DNA of 64,000 bases from Bacteroidota bacterium (GTDB taxonomy: Bacteria; Bacteroidota; Ignavibacteria; Ignavibacteriales; Melioribacteraceae), in the NCBI GenBank assembly GCA_018818165.1, contig JAHISP010000080.1:1-64000 (forward strand), read 5' to 3'. Below the pieces are notes generated by a model. That model made no database searches, was not told the DNA's origin, and was given only the letters and a program-made list of their open reading frames with translations. Made by a program: the position numbers and the translations under genes. Numbering within the stretch: the stretch's first letter is position 1; every line of letters starts with the position of its first letter. This document shows positions 34,661-43,638 of the stretch, in pieces.

Positions 34661-37621
34661 ATGCAATTAAAAAATGTTAAGAGCTTGGTAGTGAATTCAT
34701 TGGTTATAGTTACTTTATTAGTTGGTAGTAATAAAGCTCAAACAAATTTAACAGAATGCGTAAATCCGTTTGTTGGAACTAGCGGTCATGGACATACATA
34801 TCCTGGTGCAGTTCTCCCTTTTGGTTTGGTTCAATTAAGCCCAGATACCGATATTACAGGATGGGATTGGTGTTCGGGTTATCATTATTCTGATAGTTCC
34901 ATAATGGGATTTAGTCATACGCATTTAAGTGGAACTGGTTGTGCTGATTACGGCGATATATTAATTATGCCCACCACAGGTAATCTACTAACTAATCCAG
35001 GAACTAAAGAAAATCCGGATTTAGGGTATCGCTCTCGTTTTGACCATAAAAATGAAAAAGCTAAACCTGGATATTATTCTGTTATTCTTGACGATTATAA
35101 TATTGATGTTGAACTAACGGTAACAAAACGAGCTGGTTTTCATAAATATACTTTCCCCAAAAGTGATCAAGCAAATATAATTATTGATTTGGTACATGGC
35201 ATTGAAGATAAAACTACTGATGCTAAAATTGATATTATTGATAATAACACTATCTCAGGTCATAGACGATCTACTGGTTGGGCAAATAATCATTGCGTTT
35301 ATTTTTATGCGGAGTTTTCAAAAGCGTTTAATTCTTATGGAATTATAAATGGAGATAAGTCTCTTCCAAATGAGAAATCATTATCTGGAGATAAAATTAA
35401 GTCTTATGTTAGCTTTTCAACCGAAGAAGGTGAATCAGTATTAATTAAAGTTGGAATATCTCATACTAGTATTGAAAACGCAAAGAATAATTTATTAACT
35501 GAAATTCCACACTGGAATTTTGAGCAAATCAAGTCTGTTGCAGATTCTGAATGGGAAAAAGAATTATCTAAAATTATTATTGAAAGTAATAATAATGATG
35601 AAAAAAATGTGTTTTATACAGCTTTGTATCATAGTTTATTAAATCCAAACACGTTTTCGGATGTTAGTGGTGACTATACAGGGATGGATAATAAGATTTA
35701 TAATATAAAAAATGGTAATGTTTATACCGCTTTTTCCTTATGGGATACTTTTAGAGGTCTTCATCCTTTGCTTACAATAATTGATAAAGATAAAGCCAAT
35801 GATATGGTTCGCACGCTAATTTCAAAATATGAAGAACAGGGACTTTTACCTGTTTGGGAATTGGCAGCAAATGAAACTGGCACTATGATTGGTTATCATG
35901 CTATTCCTGTAATTTATGACGCCTTCAGCAAAGGTATTAGAGATTATGATGTAGAGAAAGCATTTGAAGCGATGAAGAAAAGTGCAATGCAAAATCATCA
36001 TGGTTTGGAATATTATAAAGATATGGGTTTTATATCTTCTGATTTAGAAAATGAAAGTGTATCTAAAACCCTTGAATATGCATACGATGACTGGTGCATA
36101 GCAATGATGGCAAAAGAATTAGGCAAAGAAGAAGATTATAAATATTTTATTGATAGAGCTCAATATTACAAAAACGTGTTTGACCCTTCAACTAATTTGA
36201 TGCGCCCCAAAAAGAATGGAAAATGGTTTGAGCCATTTGATCCTTATTCCGTAAGTGGAAATTATACTGAAGCAAACGCTTGGCAATACAGCTTTTTCGT
36301 TCCTCAGGATATAAATGGGTTAATTAATTTGATGGGAGGAACAAAAATCTTCTTATCGAAACTTGACGAACTATTTACTACAAATCCAGAATTAACTGGA
36401 AGATATCAGCCGGATATCACAGGGGTAATTGGGCAATACGCTCATGGAAATGAACCGAGTCATCATATGGCATATTTGTACAATTATGCGGGTGAACCAC
36501 AGAAAACTCAAGAGAAAATTCACGAAATTATAAAAACATTATACAGCAATAAACCCGATGGACTTTCTGGAAACGAAGATTGTGGTCAAATGTCAGCTTG
36601 GTATGTGCTAAGTTCAGCAGGGTTTTATCCAGTTTGCCCGGGAGACAGAAATTATATTATTGGAACTCCTAATTTTGGGAAAGTTTTTATAAATACCAGT
36701 GGTAAACAATTTACTGTTATTGCTAACAATTTATCAGATGAAAATTATTATATACAATCTGTAAAATTAAATGGCAAACAATATCCATCTTCATATATAA
36801 AATATGAAGATATCGAAAAGGGCGGCGAACTAGTTTTCGAAATGGGTAATAAACCAAGTGAGTGGGGTAAAGCTCCCGAAACAAGACCAACCTCAATTAT
36901 CGAATATCCGTTTGTTATAGTTCCTTATTTAATCTCTGGTGAAAGAGTGTTTCATGGAGTTACTAAAATTGAAATAGCATCAATTGATGATGAAAGTAAA
37001 ATTTATTTTACATCAGATGGAAGTGACCCTCGCAAAAGTAAGATAGAATATTCACAACCTATTGAACTTGATGAAACAACAACAATAAAATTTGTTTGTG
37101 AAAAAAATGGTGTTTTTAGCAAAGTTGTAACATCAATCTATACTAAAATTTCTGAAGGAAGAAGTATAAAACTAAATACCAAATATCATCATTCATATAC
37201 AGGTGGTGGTGAACTTGGATTAATTGATGGAATAAAAGGTTCAACAAATTTTAGAACGGATGCTTGGCAAGGTTATGAAGGCGAAAATTTAGAAGCCATT
37301 ATTGATTTAGGCGAAATTCAAGAAATTAGTACGATTAATGTTTCGTTTTTACAAGAGACCAAATCTTGGATATTTTTTCCAAAAGAAATTGAATATTTTA
37401 TCTCGAAGGATGGAATTGAATATGAAAAAGTTTATTCAGTTACAAATTCTTCAAAAAAAGAAGATATTGTTGAAGGAATAAAGGACTTTAAAATTGAATT
37501 TGAAGCCAATAAAATCAAATTTGTAAAAGTGATGGCAAAAAATCTTGGAGTTTGCCCTGACTGGCATTTAGCATCTGGTGGAAAGTCTTGGCTTTTTGTT
37601 GATGAAATATTGTTAAAATAA
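34661..37621 (+). CDS. GH92 alpha-mannosidase (likely alpha-1,2) with F5/8C module
   Basis: 986 residues with a signal peptide. The GH92 signature is clear: VNPFVGTSGHGHTYPGAVLPFGLVQLSPDT, GWDWCSGYHYSDSSIMGFSHTHLSG, AFSLWDTFRGLHPLLT, HGNEPSHHMAYLYNYAG (carrying the catalytic Glu of the family) and SGNEDCGQMSAWYVLSS (carrying the Asp base). These calcium-dependent inverting enzymes remove alpha-mannose from N-glycans or yeast mannan; alpha-1,2 specificity is the commonest. After the catalytic part (~25-740) follow a chitobiase-like Ig module and the F5/8C module shared with GH29, GH20 and DUF4838 (ending SWLFVDEILLK). The ROK gene follows with 48 bases in between. Confidence 0.95.
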   Translation: MQLKNVKSLVVNSLVIVTLLVGSNKAQTNLTECVNPFVGTSGHGHTYPGAVLPFGLVQLSPDTDITGWDWCSGYHYSDSSIMGFSHTHLSGTGCADYGDILIMPTTGNLLTNPGTKENPDLGYRSRFDHKNEKAKPGYYSVILDDYNIDVELTVTKRAGFHKYTFPKSDQANIIIDLVHGIEDKTTDAKIDIIDNNTISGHRRSTGWANNHCVYFYAEFSKAFNSYGIINGDKSLPNEKSLSGDKIKSYVSFSTEEGESVLIKVGISHTSIENAKNNLLTEIPHWNFEQIKSVADSEWEKELSKIIIESNNNDEKNVFYTALYHSLLNPNTFSDVSGDYTGMDNKIYNIKNGNVYTAFSLWDTFRGLHPLLTIIDKDKANDMVRTLISKYEEQGLLPVWELAANETGTMIGYHAIPVIYDAFSKGIRDYDVEKAFEAMKKSAMQNHHGLEYYKDMGFISSDLENESVSKTLEYAYDDWCIAMMAKELGKEEDYKYFIDRAQYYKNVFDPSTNLMRPKKNGKWFEPFDPYSVSGNYTEANAWQYSFFVPQDINGLINLMGGTKIFLSKLDELFTTNPELTGRYQPDITGVIGQYAHGNEPSHHMAYLYNYAGEPQKTQEKIHEIIKTLYSNKPDGLSGNEDCGQMSAWYVLSSAGFYPVCPGDRNYIIGTPNFGKVFINTSGKQFTVIANNLSDENYYIQSVKLNGKQYPSSYIKYEDIEKGGELVFEMGNKPSEWGKAPETRPTSIIEYPFVIVPYLISGERVFHGVTKIEIASIDDESKIYFTSDGSDPRKSKIEYSQPIELDETTTIKFVCEKNGVFSKVVTSIYTKISEGRSIKLNTKYHHSYTGGGELGLIDGIKGSTNFRTDAWQGYEGENLEAIIDLGEIQEISTINVSFLQETKSWIFFPKEIEYFISKDGIEYEKVYSVTNSSKKEDIVEGIKDFKIEFEANKIKFVKVMAKNLGVCPDWHLASGGKSWLFVDEILLK

Positions 37622-37669
37622 GTAATAATTAGTTAAATTTGTAAAATTATAAAGAAATTGGCTTACTAA

Positions 37670-38848
37670 ATGGATGGAAAGAAATTACGATCGTTTGACT
37701 CAAGTGTTGTAAAAGATATTAATGAGCACTTAGTGCTTAAACTTATTCAAGAAAATGAAATAATTTCTAGTTCCGAATTAGTAAAACAGACTGGAATGCG
37801 TCCCTCAACAATTTTTAATATTTTAAAGGAATTATCTGCAAAATCATTTGTTTCTTTTTATGGTAAAGGTGACTCTACCAATAAAGGGGGAAAAAAGCCA
37901 CACATATGGAATTTAAATCGAGAAGCTGCTTATTCAATAGGTTTAGATATTGAAGTTGGTGAGATGTCTGCTGTTGTTCTTGATTTTGGTGGTGGAATTG
38001 TTGCAAAAAAAACCGTAAAAATAGAAGATAGCCATCACGCTGAAGAATTAGTGGAAAATATTAAAAAAGTTGTAAATACTGTAGTAGAAGAAAATAATCT
38101 AAATACAGAAAAAATACTTGGTCTTGGGATAGCTGTTGCAGGCATTGTAAACACCCGTAGTGGAGTAATCTCGATTTCTAGTGTAGTTCATGAAATGAAT
38201 CTACCGATACTATCAAAACTAACCGATTTACCATTTCCTGTCTATATTGAAAATAACGCAAACGCGGCTGCAATTGGGCTAGATTTAAAAAATAAAAATA
38301 GCCGTAGGGAAAACTGCATTACAGTTTTGGTGGAAATTGACCAACATGTGAGTGGTTTGGGTATAGGTATTATTCTAAATGGAGAAATATATAGAGGCAC
38401 TTCTTTTTGTGCTGGTGAAATATTTACTCATATGCCAACCCTTAAAGAAATTTTAACAAACTTTAGAAGTAGATTCCACGAGAGTGAGTATTTACGAGAA
38501 TATAGTTCCAATGTTGAGGATATAGACATCAAAATACTACTAAATGCAGCTAAAAATGAAGATAAAATTGCTCAACAAATATTTACAGTTATTGGCAGTA
38601 TTGTTGGTCAAATAATAGCTCCCGCAATTGGTTTATTAAACCCAAAATCACTAGTTATTACTGGAGTAATTGCTGAACTAGATGAGTTGATAATTCAGTC
38701 AGTAAGAAGAGAAATTGAACTAAAAGCAATTTCTTTTGCAAATAATGCATTAAGTATTGAAGTTGACAAGCATCATCAGTATTCAGTGTCAGTTGGTGCC
38801 GCGGCTCTTGTTTTAGGAAAATTTTTCAGAATGCCTTCATTAGGTTGA
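37670..38848 (+). CDS. ROK-family transcriptional regulator (NagC/XylR-like)
   Basis: 392 residues. Residues ~20-75 are a winged helix-turn-helix (LIQENEIISSSELVKQTGMRPSTIFNILKEL). The rest is a ROK domain (SIGLDIEVGEMSAVVLDFGG, LGLGIAVAGIVN, YIENNANAAAIG). The zinc-binding CxCGxxGCxE loop of sugar kinases of this family is absent; the corresponding segment is GTSFCAGEIFTHMPT. It is therefore more likely a sugar-responsive repressor than a kinase. It sits between GH92 and GH94 and is the natural candidate to bind the palindromes at 39002 and 29813. The effector could be a hexosamine, a mannose derivative or a sugar phosphate produced by the phosphorylases. Confidence 0.9.
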   Translation: MDGKKLRSFDSSVVKDINEHLVLKLIQENEIISSSELVKQTGMRPSTIFNILKELSAKSFVSFYGKGDSTNKGGKKPHIWNLNREAAYSIGLDIEVGEMSAVVLDFGGGIVAKKTVKIEDSHHAEELVENIKKVVNTVVEENNLNTEKILGLGIAVAGIVNTRSGVISISSVVHEMNLPILSKLTDLPFPVYIENNANAAAIGLDLKNKNSRRENCITVLVEIDQHVSGLGIGIILNGEIYRGTSFCAGEIFTHMPTLKEILTNFRSRFHESEYLREYSSNVEDIDIKILLNAAKNEDKIAQQIFTVIGSIVGQIIAPAIGLLNPKSLVITGVIAELDELIIQSVRREIELKAISFANNALSIEVDKHHQYSVSVGAAALVLGKFFRMPSLG

Positions 38849-39001
38849 TTTATCCTATTTATAAGATGTATGTGTCGTAATATTTAATTTCCCCCACACT
38901 AAATTTCTTAAAAAAATAAACTTGTCATTAAAAATAAAAAAAATGGATATAGTCAACAATAATTTTGCATTTTGTTGGTAAATGTTATAATTTAGTCCAT
39001 A

Positions 39002-39024
39002 GTTTATTTTGGAATAAAATAAAC
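39002..39024. promoter_or_regulatory. Candidate operator upstream of GH94 (perfect palindrome)
   Basis: GTTTATTTT, five bases (GGAAT), AAAATAAAC: a perfect 9-base inverted repeat, 83 bases before the GH94 start and 153 bases after the ROK gene. Its 23-base length and left arm equal the site at 29813-29835. A left arm alone (GTTTATTTT) also occurs at 47662 before the TonB receptor. This looks like the operator of the locus. Confidence 0.55.
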
Positions 39025-39106
39025 AGCGTTGGTTTTATGCTATTTATAGTTTAAAACAATATTATTTGTTATAAGTGAACACAGTTTTGTTTTATGGAGA
39101 ATAATT

Positions 39107-41533
39107 ATGAATTATGGTTCTTTTTCCGAGGATGGTAAAGAATTTATTATCAATAACCCCAAAACCCCTACCCCTTGGATCAATTATATTTACAATGGAA
39201 ATTATTTTGCGACTATTTCAAATAATGGTGGTGGAATAAGTTATTTCAAAAATCCATTGCATGGAAGAATAACAAGATATCGAATTAATGATGTTCCGCC
39301 AGATAGACCAGGGAAATTCATTTATGTAAAAGATAATGAAACGAAAAATATTTGGAGTTTAACATGGCAGCCAGTTGGGAAAAATCCAGAAGCTTATAAA
39401 GCTGTTCATGGTTTTGGCTATACATATGTTGATTCTTTAATAGATGAAATTGATTCTCGTGTTTTATATTTTGTTCCTCAAAATGATAACAGAGAAATAT
39501 GGAAAGCTACTGTAACTAATAATTCAAATAAAAAAAGGAATCTTTCTTTATTTGGATATGTTGAATTTGCACTAGGTCACGGACTAATAGATATTATTAA
39601 TCAATGCGATGATCAACACTTTAACAGAGTTTCTTTTGATAAAGAATTGAATACTTTATTTGCTACGAAAACTTATTGGGTTACAAACACAAGTGGCACT
39701 CAGCAACAAGAAAATAAAGAGTGGGATCAATGGGCATATTTTACATGTAATGAAAAGATAGTAAAATATGAAACTTTAAGAGAACGATTTATTGGTTTAT
39801 TCCGAAATGAAAATAATCCTGAAGCAATTGAAACAGGTAAATTAACTTGCGAAGATACCGATTTTGGCAATACAGTTGGTGCTATACAAATTGATGTTGA
39901 TTTAGAACCAGGCGAAACTAAAACAATAATATTTTCATTGGGAGTAATACCAAAGGTTGAATTCGAGGAGAAAAAATCATCTGTACCATCTTTATTTAAT
40001 GATACCAAAGTTGTTGATGAATCTTTAAACGAAGTTAAATTAAAATGGAATAATTTTTTTAAGAATGCTAGGGTTGAAACACCCGACTCCGAAGTAAATA
40101 CTTTTATGAATTATTGGATTCAATACCAGGCAAAAGTTGCTTTTGATGTTGGAAGAGTTGCAAGCTTTTATTATTGGGGTATTAGCAGAGGATTTGGTTT
40201 TAGAGATACTTCACAAGATGTATTGGCAGTTACAATTTCTAATCCCGAATTAGCTAAATCTAGAATATCATTTTTAGCAAAGCAGATTTTTATAGATGGT
40301 CGTGTGTATCATCATTTTTATAATGAAGGAAAGGGTGAATTAACTAAACATTGTGATGATCCTCTCTGGTTTATTTTAGCTGTTACAGAATATATTAAAG
40401 AAACCGGAAATATTGATTTTTTAGATGAAACATCTCCTTTTGCAGATGGTGGCGAAGGCTCAATTTTAGAACACCTTTTCTCGGTTGTTAATTTTGTTAA
40501 AAATAATTTGGCTAAACATAATTTACCCATATTTGGAAGAGGAGACTGGAATGATACACTGGACTATATTGGAGGGGAAGATGGTGGCGAAAGTGTTTGG
40601 GGAGCAATGTTTTATGTTGCAATGCTTAATAAATTTATAGAATTATTAGAAAATATTAACATAGACAATTCAGAAATAATAAAACTTCGTGATTTAATTA
40701 AAAATAGTGTTGAAGAATTTTGTTGGGATGGTGAATGGTATTTACGCGCATTTGGTGCCAAGGATAAAAAAATAGGTTCAAAAGAAAATAAATATGGCAA
40801 AATATTTATAAACACGCAAAGTTGGCCAATAATTGCGGAATTTAGTAATTCTGAAAGATTACTTTCTTCATTAAACAGCGTTAAAACTCATCTTGATACT
40901 GAATATGGCCCTAAAATATGTGCACCAGCTTTTAGAGAAATTGATCCAAATATTGGACTTATTACTAGATGTGTACCAGGCAAAAAGGAAAATGGTGCTG
41001 TATTCTGCCATCCTACTACATGGTTAATACAGGCAGAATGTTTAATGGGGCGTGGAAATGCAGCTTTTGATTACTTCAAAAAACTGTTGCCAAACAAGGT
41101 GGATTCCGATATATTTAGTGCTGAACCTTATGTTTATTCACAATATATTACCAGCAATGAGCATTCCTCCAATGGAGGAAAAGCGAGCCATTCATGGCAA
41201 ACAGGAACAGCAGCATGGATGTATAGAATTTCATTTGATTATATTCTTGGGGTTCGTCCAACTTATAATGGTCTGCTAATAAATCCAGCAATTCCATCAA
41301 GTTGGAATTCATTTATTGTTGAAAGAAATTTTAGAGGAAAAAAATACATTATTAATGTTGAAAATCCTTATAATGTTGAAAGCGGTATTTATTCAATATT
41401 TGTAGATGGAAATGAAATTGAAGGAAATATACTGCCCATTTCTAATAAACCAATATGTAATGTGTTAGTTATTTTAGGTAAAAAATCACAAGCAATAAAA
41501 AAAAGTAATTATTCACATATCGAGGCAAAATAA
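39107..41533 (+). CDS. GH94 phosphorylase, chitobiose-phosphorylase type
   Basis: 808 residues without signal peptide. The whole length follows the cellobiose/chitobiose phosphorylase plan: N-terminal beta-sandwich (MNYGSFSEDGKEFIINNPKTPTPWINYI ... GFGYTYVDSL), helical linker and an (alpha/alpha)6 barrel with the general acid D483 in GRGDWNDTLD, plus phosphate-binding segments near HPTTW and HSWQTGTAAW. The opening and spacing recall the N,N'-diacetylchitobiose phosphorylase of Vibrio more than cellobiose phosphorylase, and the context of GH20, GH92, GH125 and GH130 supports GlcNAc-GlcNAc as substrate. It would yield GlcNAc-1-phosphate plus GlcNAc in the cytoplasm. Exact substrate is inference. 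The GH130 gene starts four bases behind it. Confidence 0.9.
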   Translation: MNYGSFSEDGKEFIINNPKTPTPWINYIYNGNYFATISNNGGGISYFKNPLHGRITRYRINDVPPDRPGKFIYVKDNETKNIWSLTWQPVGKNPEAYKAVHGFGYTYVDSLIDEIDSRVLYFVPQNDNREIWKATVTNNSNKKRNLSLFGYVEFALGHGLIDIINQCDDQHFNRVSFDKELNTLFATKTYWVTNTSGTQQQENKEWDQWAYFTCNEKIVKYETLRERFIGLFRNENNPEAIETGKLTCEDTDFGNTVGAIQIDVDLEPGETKTIIFSLGVIPKVEFEEKKSSVPSLFNDTKVVDESLNEVKLKWNNFFKNARVETPDSEVNTFMNYWIQYQAKVAFDVGRVASFYYWGISRGFGFRDTSQDVLAVTISNPELAKSRISFLAKQIFIDGRVYHHFYNEGKGELTKHCDDPLWFILAVTEYIKETGNIDFLDETSPFADGGEGSILEHLFSVVNFVKNNLAKHNLPIFGRGDWNDTLDYIGGEDGGESVWGAMFYVAMLNKFIELLENINIDNSEIIKLRDLIKNSVEEFCWDGEWYLRAFGAKDKKIGSKENKYGKIFINTQSWPIIAEFSNSERLLSSLNSVKTHLDTEYGPKICAPAFREIDPNIGLITRCVPGKKENGAVFCHPTTWLIQAECLMGRGNAAFDYFKKLLPNKVDSDIFSAEPYVYSQYITSNEHSSNGGKASHSWQTGTAAWMYRISFDYILGVRPTYNGLLINPAIPSSWNSFIVERNFRGKKYIINVENPYNVESGIYSIFVDGNEIEGNILPISNKPICNVLVILGKKSQAIKKSNYSHIEAK

Positions 41534-41537
41534 AAAC

Positions 41538-42500
41538 ATGCTAATAAGACATCCTAAAAGTCCAATTTTAACAAGGTCAAATATTCCTGAAGTTAATCCA
41601 TTCATGGTTGACGTTTCATCTGTTTTTAATCCAGGAGCGGTTAAATTTAATGATAAATATATTTTGCTTCTTCGAGTACAGAATAGAGGTCGCGAAACTT
41701 TTATTGTTAAGGCAGAAAGTACAGATGGCGTAGAATTTACTGTTGATAATAAAATGGTTGATTTTAAGGGAATAGAAAAAGTTAAAGAAAAAATTTATCA
41801 TATATATGATGCTCGCATCACTAAAATTGAAAACAGCTATTATGTAATGTTTGCAATGGATATGGATTGTGGATGTCAACTTGGATTAGCGAAAACTTCT
41901 GATTTTGAAAATTTTGAGTTTTTGGGAATTGTATCCGAAGGAGATGTGAGAAACGGAGTTTTATTTCCAGAAAAAGTTAATGGCAAATATCTACGATTTG
42001 AGCGTCCAAATAAAGTGCAATTGGAAGGTGGACCATCATCTGGCGGTACAATAGTCTTATCTGAATCTGAAGATTTAATGACTTGGAAACATGTTAAACA
42101 AGTTATGTCAGGTAGATTTCATTACTGGGATGAAAACATAGGCTCTGGACCAGCTCCGGTTAAAACCAGTGAAGGTTGGCTACATGTTTATCATGGTATA
42201 GCGTTGCATTTTGCTAGCTCCAATATTTATCAAGCTGGGGTTGCGCTTCATGACTTGAATGATCCAAGTATTGTATTACATAGAGGAAAATATAACATTC
42301 TTGAGCCAAGAGAATCTTACGAATTGACAGGTCAAGTTCCGAACGTTGTGTTTCCAAGTGGAATGATAGTAGAAAATTATAATTCGGATGGATTTGCAGA
42401 GCTAGATAGTAAAGTTTCAATTTATTATGGCGCTGCAGATACGGTAGTTGGTTTAGCAACAACAACAATTATTGATTTAATTAAAGCTGCAAAACAGTAA
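41538..42500 (+). CDS. GH130 beta-mannoside phosphorylase (Man-GlcNAc type)
   Basis: 320 residues without signal peptide; a five-bladed propeller of the GH130 family. The catalytic Asp is D91 in IYDARITKIE; other typical parts are NPGAVKFNDKYILLLRVQNR, FPEKVNGKYLRFERPN, GSGPAPVKTSEGWLHVYHG and YYGAADTVVGLATT. The size and sequence resemble the group acting on beta-1,4-mannosyl-GlcNAc or mannooligosaccharides (the N-glycan-core enzymes of gut Bacteroidota) rather than the Man-Glc group. The product would be mannose-1-phosphate. It is directly behind GH94, which suggests the two phosphorylases act one after the other on the same core oligosaccharide. Confidence 0.9.
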   Translation: MLIRHPKSPILTRSNIPEVNPFMVDVSSVFNPGAVKFNDKYILLLRVQNRGRETFIVKAESTDGVEFTVDNKMVDFKGIEKVKEKIYHIYDARITKIENSYYVMFAMDMDCGCQLGLAKTSDFENFEFLGIVSEGDVRNGVLFPEKVNGKYLRFERPNKVQLEGGPSSGGTIVLSESEDLMTWKHVKQVMSGRFHYWDENIGSGPAPVKTSEGWLHVYHGIALHFASSNIYQAGVALHDLNDPSIVLHRGKYNILEPRESYELTGQVPNVVFPSGMIVENYNSDGFAELDSKVSIYYGAADTVVGLATTTIIDLIKAAKQ

Positions 42501-42515
42501 TTATTTGGAGTTTTT

Positions 42516-43610
42516 GTGTTTAAGTATTTAAATATAATAATTTTAATTAGTGGAATAAGTTTAGCACAAGCTATCCCCATTCCTAACATAGAATATTCTC
42601 CTAAACAGTATGTTTGCTATAAAGCTGCAAGTGAGCAAATAGTTGTTGATGGCAAGCTTAACGAAACTTCTTGGGAAAAAGCTGAATGGACTGATGATTT
42701 TATAGATATTGAAGGAAGTGTTAAACCTAATCCTCGCTTCAAAACAAAAGTTAAAATGTTATGGGAAAATAAATATTTTTACATTGCTGCAGAGCTAACC
42801 GAACCTCACATTTGGGCAAATCTATTAAATCGCGATGATATAATATTTTTTGATAATGATTTTGAAGTTTTTATTGATCCAGATGGTGATACTCATGGTT
42901 ATGTAGAGTTTGAGATGAATGCTCTAAATACCGTGTGGGATTTGTTATTAATTCAACCTTATAGAGACATTGATAACGCGGCTCTTCACGGATGGGATAT
43001 AAAAAATCTTGAAAGTGGAGTAGAAATTTTGGGAACTTTGAATAACTCCAGTGATATTGATGATAAATGGACTGTTGAAATCGCTTTTCCATGGAAAGGT
43101 TTCGATGAAATTACCAATATGAAAACGCCTCCAATTAATGGCGATCAATGGCGGGTAAATTTTTCTAGAGTTGAATGGCACACAGAAGTAATTGATGGAA
43201 AGTACAGCAAAATAACAAATCCAGAAACAGGTAAATCACTTCCAGAAGATAATTGGGTATGGTCTCCGCAAGGTGTTGTTAATATGCATTATCCCGAAAT
43301 GTGGGGATTGGTTCAATTTTCAACAACAGAAGTCGGTGATTCTGTAGTTAAATTTCAAAAAAATATTGAAGAAGATATAAAATGGTATTTGCGCAATGTT
43401 TATTATTTACAAAAAGAATATTTTGCCGAAAATCATAAATATGCTGATGATATTAAAAAGCTAGGTATCAAAAATATGGACATAAAGGGGTATAAGTTTC
43501 CAGTTGTAATTGAAACAACCTCATCATACTTTGAAGCTAAATTATACTCCGATAGTGGGAAAATATATTATAAAATAAGTGCCAATGGATTAGTGCAAAA
43601 AATTGAATAA
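42516..43610 (+). CDS. Exported CBM9-like (DOMON) carbohydrate-binding protein
   Basis: 364 residues starting at GTG 42516 behind a GGAG ribosome-binding site, with a signal peptide ending near AQA. Residues ~35-250 are a family-9-like carbohydrate-binding/DOMON domain: IVVDGKLNETSWEKAEWTDDFIDIEG, FKTKVKMLWENKYFYIAAEL, DNDFEVFIDPDGDTHGYVEFEMNALNTVWDLLL, WTVEIAFPWKGF. The last ~80 residues are helical and unassigned. There is no catalytic motif. Such stand-alone proteins are common in glycan loci and presumably bind glycans in the periplasm or at the membrane. Fifteen bases separate it from GH130, so it belongs to the same transcript. Confidence 0.85.
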   Translation: MFKYLNIIILISGISLAQAIPIPNIEYSPKQYVCYKAASEQIVVDGKLNETSWEKAEWTDDFIDIEGSVKPNPRFKTKVKMLWENKYFYIAAELTEPHIWANLLNRDDIIFFDNDFEVFIDPDGDTHGYVEFEMNALNTVWDLLLIQPYRDIDNAALHGWDIKNLESGVEILGTLNNSSDIDDKWTVEIAFPWKGFDEITNMKTPPINGDQWRVNFSRVEWHTEVIDGKYSKITNPETGKSLPEDNWVWSPQGVVNMHYPEMWGLVQFSTTEVGDSVVKFQKNIEEDIKWYLRNVYYLQKEYFAENHKYADDIKKLGIKNMDIKGYKFPVVIETTSSYFEAKLYSDSGKIYYKISANGLVQKIE

Positions 43611-43638
43611 ATAACATAACTAATAATAAAGTGAAATC

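Noticed and set aside
37670-38848. ROK protein as a sugar kinase
   Set aside because: It has an N-terminal helix-turn-helix and lacks the CxCGxxGCxE zinc loop, so a regulator is more likely.
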